Below, piece after piece: positions 56,861-64,000 of a stretch of DNA of 64,000 bases. The stretch is from Immersiella caudata (lineage: Eukaryota; Ascomycota; Sordariomycetes; Sordariales; Lasiosphaeriaceae), in the NCBI GenBank assembly GCA_030512335.1, contig JAULSU010000004.1, positions 5,332,001 through 5,396,000 on the forward strand, written 5' to 3'. The translations under genes and the position numbers were made by a program. The notes under the pieces are model-generated. The model was not told where the DNA came from. It made no database searches and saw only the letters and a program-made list of their open reading frames with translations. Every line of letters begins with the position of its first letter. Positions within the stretch are counted from its first letter, which is position 1.

Positions 56861-58518
56861 TGTGCCGGTTGGGTTTGCGAGGCCGGGAGCTCCTTGAAAG
56901 AAAAGAAGAGAGTGAAGGGTGGGTCAACCACCATGGAGAGGAATTACAGAGACATCAAGAAACTCCGGCGGCAGCGAAGGAGATGCGAAGCGTGAACCGT
57001 GAAGTGTGAAGAGACGAATAGCCCATAGAAGGAACGGTTCTGGCGTTAAGATATAAACACGGAGAAAAAAGGACGACTGCAGCAAACGCGGATAGTGAGA
57101 AGCAAAGACATGGCACCGCCAATCCCTTGGCTCGCCTCTCTGGTCGTAGACGGAGGTGGAGAAGGGGCCATCTGTTGCGGGAGGCCGTCGAAGAGATGAG
57201 CTTCGAACCGCCGACACGCTCTACCCGTCGCATGTCGGAGCTGCAGATGTCTTGGCAGCCAATTTGTTGTCAGAAACCGCTGCCGAAGGGCGGCGGCGGC
57301 GGTGCGAATCGAATCACGGAATCGACCCATGATGCCATGGTGCGACACGCTGCAAGTGCGTGGCTATCGAATGTGATGGATCTGGTGGCGTTGACACAAG
57401 CTTTTGGTGGTCGACAGGGTCGCGCGGGGGAGCCAACGCCAACCAAACAAACATCCAACAGAGTCAAGGGCCCTGGCTGGCGCCAAGACTTGAAACTGTC
57501 GGCCGTTATGGGGCCCTTTGAGAGACTGTCATGGCAAACCAATGGCGACTGCATTGCGCGTCTTCGTTTTGTTGCCCATTTTGAGCCAGATGGCCAGAAT
57601 CTGGAGTTCGAGAGGCCGAAAAGACTCCTAGAAGAAAGGCCTCAGCTATTTTCCTTTGGGGGTCCGGGGCTGGCAACGGCTGCGCTTGCGGGCAGCGCCG
57701 TTCCGCTGGGACAAGGAACGGGGAAAGTTTGAACGCGGTGCCCGCAAGCCCACAACGCCAGTAACAAACTATGATCAAGCAGTGCGCGCCAAATGGAACG
57801 ACCAAAGCACAAGCGCAGTGCTCGATCTTTGGGCTCAAAATAGCAAATGCCAAATTCGCAACCAGAATGTTCAGAATCCATGGTTGGGCAATTCCCGTGG
57901 CCGCTACCCCGCACCCGCACAAGTGTCCAAAGGGTCCACGTGACCCAGCGAGTGGCCGCCATGGGAGGTGGTTTCCGTTTCACTGGGGGACGGCGCGCCC
58001 CCGCTTCACCGTCTCAGCTTTTCTGGATCCAATTCCCACTCAGGCTCCCGAAAAAGTCGCGCGATCCACCGCCCACGCAGCGCCCGCCCGGTATCACAAA
58101 ACGGTGGCTAGACGAAGGCCGCCAAAACCTAAGCCCACGTGTTGCGATACGCCTTGTCGCGCTGCGGCTGCGCTTGCGACAATTGCGGGTTCTGGGCACT
58201 TTGGCTGCGACCGCATCGCGGGCGAGCTGAACAGGCGAGCGAGTGGTTGGGGCAGCTTTTCCTCCACTGCCGGGGTCCTGACTGGGGAGCAGAGGCGTTG
58301 GCGCGGCCCACTCTTCGCCTCCTCCGTTTCTGTGCCCTCCTCACTCGGGCCGACCAGCGTCCACCGACGAACATCCGATCCTCGACAGCCCTGAACGCCT
58401 CGCCCCTCTCCAACGCCAGACGGGGCTCTATCCACACTGCGGCGCCGACCCGTCGTCGCTGTCTTGCAGGGCGGCTGCCGCTCGTGGGTGAGGCACGCGC
58501 CTCCAGCTGCCGGCCGTG
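56861..58518. promoter_or_regulatory. Divergent intergenic region
   Basis: About 1.65 kb between the starts of the aspartic protease (-) and the Myb-like gene (+). It must contain both promoters. Frames here lack domains. Nothing else is recognised. Confidence 0.4.
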
Positions 58519-59906
58519 ATGTCGGACGAAGACTACACGACCGCTGGCGGCGCCAACAATTCCAACCACACCCCCGGCAAGCATCGCGGCCCTCGCTTCA
58601 GCTGGACCCCGGCGTACGAGGCCACCTTCTTCCGCTCCCTCGTCGAGTCGACCCACCTCAATCTGCGTGAGGGCAGCACCTTCAAGCAGGAGGCATGGGA
58701 CCGCGCCATCCAGGCCCTCATCGAGCAGCACAACGCCTACCCAAATAAGAACCATCTGATAAACAAGAGCGACAATGCGCGCAAGAAGTTCCGCCTGTGG
58801 CGCGGCTTGAGGGAGAACCCCGAGTTCCATTACGACCGCGCCACGCGCATGGTGACAGCAAGCGAGGATGCGTGGAAGAGACATATCGAGGTACGTCGGG
58901 GAGGTCTCTTCGCCCATATCAGGGAAGGTCTTTCCCAATAAGCTGTCCGTTGCTGACCCTTTTCTCAATGCAGAAAGAACCACTGTCTCGATCACTGAAG
59001 GGCCGACCGTTCGAACACGAGGAATATTACGAGCATCTGTTCCAGGATGTCATCGGGTCCGGCGGCGCGCCAAAACGTCTGACGAAACCTCGGAGGAAAG
59101 ACAACGACATGTCGGTTGGCCTCAGCAATCAGGACGCGCCTGGCACCACGATAATGGATTTGATGGAAGCGAACTATGTGAGCGCCCCCCAGACACATAT
59201 CCCACCGCCGTCCTTGCCCTCTGCGTCAGCGACTCCGTCCCTCATCGCTCCTCCGCTGCCCTCCCAGCAGCACCCGCGCTCTGGGTCGACAGTGATGCCA
59301 CCGCGTGCATCGATCGGCTCCTCCGCCCTCACGCCACCCGAAGACCCATCACTGCACACGCGAAAGCGTTTCCAGCCCCCGGACAACAACAAACTCGTCA
59401 GCAACGCCAACCATCAAGACAAGAGACGACGGACTGCGGCGGCCGCTGCACACCTCAACATGCAGCAGCCGGTTGCCAACAACAACCCGCCTCCTATTGT
59501 CAGTGCCGCCAGTATCACCAGTGCTGCCAGCGCGGCTCCTCAGCCACCGGTTTCTACCCCGGCGCCGCCAACGTTCCATCCAGATCCCGTAAGCAGAATA
59601 CCAGTCCTTTCCGAAGGGGGTCTCAGGGTTGCTAACCCAACGCAGCAGACCAATGCACTTGTCAGCCAAGCCGCGCTCCTGGCCGAGGCGCTACGCGGCG
59701 CCAAGCTCAGAAACGGGTGGTCGGAGCAGGCACTTGAGATCTTCTTCCGCGAGTTCAGCGAGGAAGACATGGACCTCCAGCTTAAGATTGCCGAGAAGGT
59801 ACTCACTGACGACAACAAGGCCATGGTGTTTTGCAAGATGACGGACCAACTGCGCAACCACTGGGTGAGGCGACTTAGGGAGATGCACAACCAGCGCATG
59901 AACTAG
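58519..59906 (+). CDS. Myb/SANT-like DNA-binding domain protein
   Basis: The gene has an N-terminal Myb/SANT-like domain of the kind seen in L10-interacting Myb proteins and in transposase-derived genes. It covers about residues 27-110: FSWTPAYEATFFRSLVEST with the first Trp, then FKQEAWDRAIQALIEQHN, and RKKFRLWRGLRENPEFHYD. The middle is a disordered Pro/Ser/Ala-rich region with the nuclear-type basic cluster DKRRRTAAAA. The last 75 residues are helical and lack known motifs. Intron 58891-58973 is certain in frame terms. A second intron, 59589-59645 (donor GTAAGC, branch GCTAACC, acceptor GCAG), is 57 bases and keeps the frame, so products of 415 or 434 residues are possible. It is likely a nuclear regulator; no transposon ends surround it. 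Confidence 0.85.
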
Positions 59907-61728
59907 TTGGCGTGCGTCTGCGAGCACGGCGGAGAGGTCACATGCGGGGGGATTGAGATGATCTCGTTGTCAGTGTGACATTACGACTCTGCTAGACCCG
60001 GCCTTTACGTTTCGGGTATCTTTTATGGGGGGCATATTACCACATCGACCCAAATTTGGGCGTGGGATAGCTCGAGGGGGCGTGCAGTAGTCGGCAGGGA
60101 TTTGGCCAACTTTCTTATTGGGGTGATCTCTGTTATTTCTTTTGGGGACTTTGCCATTTTGGTCTCCCGCGTCGAAAGGCGTCTGGGAAGCCGGTTTATC
60201 TTTGTCGGGCTATGAGGTAACCCGCCAGGATCTCGTAGCCTCTGCGTGGACTTGTTCAGGGAGGTGTTCGGGCTGCATTTTTGGAGGAAAGCCGGCTCGT
60301 CAACGAGGGGCACAAGTGAGGCCTTCACCACTTCGCGTGGTTTCGATCCTTCTGGCCTGACTAGGGGTTGGTGTCAGGACTCTGTATTCATAGGTTTCGG
60401 GTCATGTTTTATGATGGGCGAAGGAGTTTTTATGGGGGCTTGCAGGTTGGCTACCCGATAGGGGCTTGGTTGATGAATTGATATCCATAGGTTCTTTTGC
60501 GCCTTGGTTCGGGTTTCTTAAGGAGGAGGACCAATGTGTAGCCGCTCTAACCGCCATCAGCTTCCTTCCGGCCTCCTCTCAAGACCCTCATCGCGGGATT
60601 CGGAGTTCCAGCGCCAGGGATAAGACACAACTCCCACTGGTGCCAATCTCTTGGTTCGCGCAGTCACGAGACGGCTTACGTCAAGTTAATCAACCCGCGA
60701 GACTGGCACGCTCGACGGACCTCTCACAGCAGGCACTTACATAAGGTTTCCATCTCCAGTGCGCAAGTATTGCCCCATCCCCAGGAAAGTCCCGAAGACT
60801 AGCTCCCGCGTCGTCACACGGAATCAGGTGGAAACCCACGCTCCGTCCCTGTTCTCCCCACCGCAGAAACCGGCCCTCCACGTGTTCACCCCGTCGTGGG
60901 ATCCCCAGGATTTTGCCCGTCCTCACTTCGTCTCCGCATCTCCGGGTCAATCGGCTCCGACCGACATTCACTCAGTAACCTATGATCTCATTACCTAACT
61001 CTCCCGCTATCGGGGGCGCGCTGTCGTGCCACCTCGCTCCCACCTCTTGGCGACGCCTCCCCTGTGTATCTTACATCGGAGGAAGAGGAGGAGGCTTACG
61101 TCGTGGTGCTACCGATAAACGACGGCGGCCGTGTTGGGTGGCCGTGTGGAGTCCCCCCCTCCATCCTTCGTGGGAGCCTATGGCGGCGAGCTGTCAGAAA
61201 GTGGGAACGCATCAACTATGCCGAGCAAATCACTCGTCGCGCCCGCCCACCCGTCTAGCGCTGCATCGCCTGCCCCATTGGGCGCGGTTTCGAACGAAAA
61301 GGCTAGTGGTCACCCACACCCGCGAAATGCGCGCAATGCGGTCAGCTAGATTGGTCTGCTAGCACCTGGGCGTTTTTTTTTTCGTTCCCACTGCGAGTGT
61401 TGCAACTATGGCAATGAGACGATTGGATGGATGCTTTGCATTATCCACACCACCATCTTTCACTTGACTTGCAACCCCCTCACCCCCCTCCCCCGTTTTT
61501 GTGCGAAGGGAGGGGAGGGAGAAGAAGGTTTGTACCGACGACTAGCGTCGGGAAGGGGAGAACTGACGTCCCACTGGGAAAGGGTGATAAATAACTCGAC
61601 CCCGGACCCCTCTTTCGGGAGGGGGGTTCTCTCTTCTTGATTCTTCAACGCTATCAAATCATTCTTCAACGCAACATCAAAACAAGAACTTTCGAGAAGT
61701 CGATAACCAACAACAAACCACCATCAAA
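59907..61728. other. Gene-free stretch before the metallothionein
   Basis: About 1.8 kb with no supported gene. A T run lies at 61373-61382. The 5' leader of the metallothionein from about 61640 is A/C-rich, with many CAA and ATC triplets, as in highly expressed fungal genes. Confidence 0.45.
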
Positions 61729-61797
61729 ATGTGCGGCGACTCTTGCTCCTGCGGTGCCTCGTGCTCGTGCGCTGGCTGCTCCACCCACAAGAAGTAA
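61729..61797 (+). CDS. Small metallothionein (MMT1/CMT type), 22 aa
   Basis: A 22-residue protein is encoded from ATG 61729 to TAA 61797 in one exon, with a favourable start context (ATCAAAATG). It has six Cys at positions 2, 6, 8, 12, 14 and 17 in a C-x3-C-x-C-x3-C-x-C-x2-C pattern, plus Gly, Ser and a basic end STHKK. This closely resembles the 22-residue Magnaporthe MMT1 and the copper metallothionein of Neurospora. These bind Cu or Zn through Cys thiolates; MMT1 also affects cell-wall cross-linking and virulence in its species. Its length is far below usual gene-finder limits, so automatic annotation may miss it. The A/C-rich leader and strongly biased codons suggest high expression. Confidence 0.88.
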   Translation: MCGDSCSCGASCSCAGCSTHKK

Positions 61798-62200
61798 ACG
61801 GTGATTGTCCGTTGTAAGGCTCCCTCCTCTTTTGTCTCTTCCCCTGTCCCTTCCAAGCAGGCATGATCTAACAGATAACAGTACCCCAAACAAGCATCAT
61901 CATCATCGTTCCGTACACTTCCTTCAGTCAGATCATATTTGCGTTTCGACCCTTCTTCTTCTTCTTCTTCGACGAGAGACAGAGAGAGCGAGAGAGAGAG
62001 AGACAGATGTGGTAAAACCAGGTTTGGGGACCGGTTTGGGTGGCTAGCTGTTAGTTTTGTTGGGTGTTTGCGTTCTTGTGTCTGCGCGCCAACTGCCTAC
62101 ATAGCAATATCGAATGCATGCATGCTTGTTTGAGTCTTGGTTGATTGCGAGAGTGATAGTTATTGAGGAGATGTGGTTGTCTGCGCTCTGAGTGCTCGCT
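61798..62200. other. Metallothionein 3' region with microsatellites
   Basis: This contains a TTC repeat (about 61948-61968) followed by a GAGA-rich tract (to about 62008), then AT-richer sequence. It probably carries the metallothionein 3' UTR and the 3' flank of the convergent HET gene. No coding signal. Confidence 0.5.
61948..62008 (+). repeat. TTC and GAGA microsatellites
   Basis: Adjacent pyrimidine (TTC)n and purine GAGA-rich tracts just downstream of the metallothionein gene. They could pair as a hairpin in RNA, but no role is shown. Confidence 0.7.
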
Positions 62201-63465
62201 TCATGCCTTGTCTTGAGGCTCCCCCGCTGACTGTCTCCTGCCATTGTTCATCCCCATGATAAGAGCCCGCACCACATCTTTGCCGCTCATCTTGGCGGAG
62301 ACGGGTATCCGATTGCAGACGGCCAAGGAAATACAAGCCGTACCGTCGCAGGTTGAGCGGTTCGGGATGGACACTTGGAACGGGTCATGCTCTCGAAACT
62401 TCTCTCCGTCTCCTAGTATCGTAGACCCCGCCCAAAGCTCCACCGTTTCACGAACCTTGGCCGCTTTGCCCGCATCCGAATCCATGGCCATGATTCGAAT
62501 AGCGTTGCAGAACACCTCACAAGGAGACGAAGTGTAATCCGTCGTAATTCGCGCTCTATCCTCCTCAGTGAGCAGTCCGAGAAGCGCGAATATCCGGTCC
62601 CTTGAGTCCGTGCAGCTGAAATCCCTCGTGGCTTCGACAAGATACATCATCGACAGTCCCTTTTCTCTCGAGAAGCGTTCCTTCAACAGAAAGAGGTACA
62701 TCCGCCAGAGTAACAAGTCTGCAAACGCAGTGTTGACGAAGTAGTACGACGATCTGTCAACGTACGCAAGAACCTCCTGCACAACCCCAAAAAGAGAATA
62801 TTGCTCCACGCTCGAGTGCCCGCACAGAAACCAGACCATCAGCCGGGGAGCCATGAACTCTTGTAGGATCCACATGCGCGTCCACCAATCTCTCGAGAAG
62901 AAAGAATACAGCGCCCGAGCGTTGAATGGCGGTTCTTCTTCCCGGTCGAGAAAAGGCGACCAACGATGAATATCGCTCAGGAGTTGATCGCTCCCATCAC
63001 CTGCCGGACCCAGCCAGGCGACAACCCATTGGGCGTTCGCAAAGACGTGTCGCATGTTGGCGACTTGGACGAACTTCTCGGATGCATCTTGCTGGTTTAT
63101 ACATACGGCATCAACCCAGAGGAGATACTCGCAGTACTGGATGAGGCCGGCAAGTCGTCCCTCTTTGAGGCTGAGGATATGGGCGAGTGCTGAGTGGAGG
63201 TTTACCGTGATCAGGGCGGGCTTTCCGTTGACGATGATTTCCTTCTTGGCGGCTGAGCTTCCCCAGGTGTAGGAGAGGGCGATGTATTTTTCTTTGGTTC
63301 GGAGATGGGCAGCTCCAACAGTGTGCATTCGATGGAGTGGGACTTCGAGTCTGAAGAGGGGTGGAGTTTGACGAGACGGATCGAGTCGTTTGGGAGGGGC
63401 TGGTAGGAGATGCCACAATCCAAGGAGGATACGTTTTCGTCGACCCATGGTTGTGGATTTGCCAT
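62201..63465 (-). pseudogene. HET-domain gene with a one-base frameshift
   Basis: The natural N-terminus starts at ATG 63465 (MANPQPWVDENVSSLDCGIS, then YQPLPNDSIRLVKLHP and LLELPISEPKK), which is the classic lead-in of stand-alone HET proteins. The HET core, YIALSYTWGSSAAKK, LLWVDAVCINQQD, VVAWLGPA, and WWTRMWILQEF, is in another frame and continues to the stop at 62201. The two frames meet at an A-run at 63287-63291; one added A would join them into about 421 residues. The downstream frame itself is open back to 63619, but its upstream part is not conserved. This is either a real null or switching allele or a homopolymer sequencing error. The rest of the gene shows no other damage. Confidence 0.82.
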
Positions 63466-64000
63466 GGTGGTTGATTTTCTGGGCCAAGGTGAACGAAACG
63501 GGGATTGTGGGGTTGAGTTGGGCCGTCGTTGCTTGGTTGCCTGGCCCTGGGCGTTTCCTGACCAAGGTGAGGATTAGCGGCATGTGCCGCTGCATTCCGG
63601 CACCGGCAGCAGCACCCAACCATCAACTTCCTTTGGCAGCATCCGCCTCGGTTGAGCATCGCCCCCACTTCCCAGACCGGCTCTCACGAAGTACCTCCTA
63701 TTGAGCTTCTCTCTTTCCCAGGATTATGGTAGAACCCTTCCCAGCTCATTTTGTCTTTTACTGTGCCTTTGGGCAGCACCCAAAGCCGAGACCCCGCCCC
63801 CACCCTCCCCCCCACCCCCGACAACATGTTCGCCTCTCGCTGGATCCCAACTAGCTTTCGTTGGTTCCCTTTCGAACTGAAAATCGTCGGGTCTTCATGT
63901 CCCTTGCTGTTTTTCACACACTATCTTCGCCGCATCACTGACATATTTTGCTGTTACGACTTGGGTGGTTAGTACCCCCAGAACATTACCGAGTTCATTT
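63466..64000. other. Right-edge region, no supported gene
   Basis: This is the upstream flank of the HET gene and the window end. A 73-codon frame at 63751 and a 77-codon antisense frame have no recognisable content. Confidence 0.4.

Noticed and set aside
1..64000. CRISPR arrays, bacterial operons, insertion sequences or provirus
   Set aside because: No direct-repeat arrays, transposase genes with terminal repeats, or integrase/capsid genes were seen. Intron-rich eukaryotic gene structure rules out a prokaryotic reading.

Overview
The window is eukaryotic nuclear DNA from a filamentous ascomycete (Pezizomycotina, most likely Sordariomycetes). Evidence: short 45-110 bp introns with GTRNGT donors, CTAAC/CTGAC branch sites and YAG acceptors; genes on both strands with no operon logic; and typical fungal families (two HET-domain genes, a Clr5-domain protein, a TRK potassium transporter, a CBM18 chitin deacetylase, a 22-residue MMT1-type metallothionein). 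Assignment below class level is not possible from the sequence alone.

Layout. 0-16 kb: 3' part of an Hsp70-like ATPase gene (+), a 2.7 kb gene-free stretch, a small unknown gene (+), a PMCA-type Ca2+ ATPase (-), a NIF3-like small protein (+), an intact HET-domain gene (+) and a long disordered protein (-). 16-24 kb: an intact cytochrome P450 (-) followed by about 4.5 kb of dead genes: an unknown fungal family with a KPVYLVTG motif, an amidase and a rhodopsin-like membrane protein, each with stops or frameshifts. 24-38 kb: a disordered protein (+), two divergently placed decayed genes for small proteins with one C-terminal membrane helix, the P5A ATPase Spf1 (+) convergent with mitochondrial malate dehydrogenase (-), and a bZIP factor (+). 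39-46 kb: a TRK K+ transporter (+), a decayed C2H2 zinc-finger gene and a GPI-type chitin deacetylase (+). 47-60 kb: a Clr5-domain protein (-), GH3 beta-glucosidase (-), a tartrate/malate-type decarboxylating dehydrogenase (-), an apparent tRNA-Arg(CCG) with a very long intron (+), a secreted aspartic protease (-) and a Myb/SANT-like protein (+). 60-64 kb: the metallothionein (+) and a HET-domain gene (-) broken by a one-base frameshift.

The genes do not form one pathway. Several share themes: cation handling (two P-type ATPases, TRK, metallothionein), extracellular polymer degradation or wall modification (GH3, aspartic protease, chitin deacetylase) and non-self recognition (two HET genes). 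No single new system is proven. The points most worth checking are the long-intron tRNA, the frameshifted HET allele, the decayed divergent membrane-anchored pair whose in-frame stops are all TAG/TAA, the strand-biased poly-C tracts next to 5' splice sites, and a bZIP that lacks the invariant asparagine. Intron borders were placed by eye from splice signals and reading-frame continuity. Family names come from motif recognition, not from database searches.
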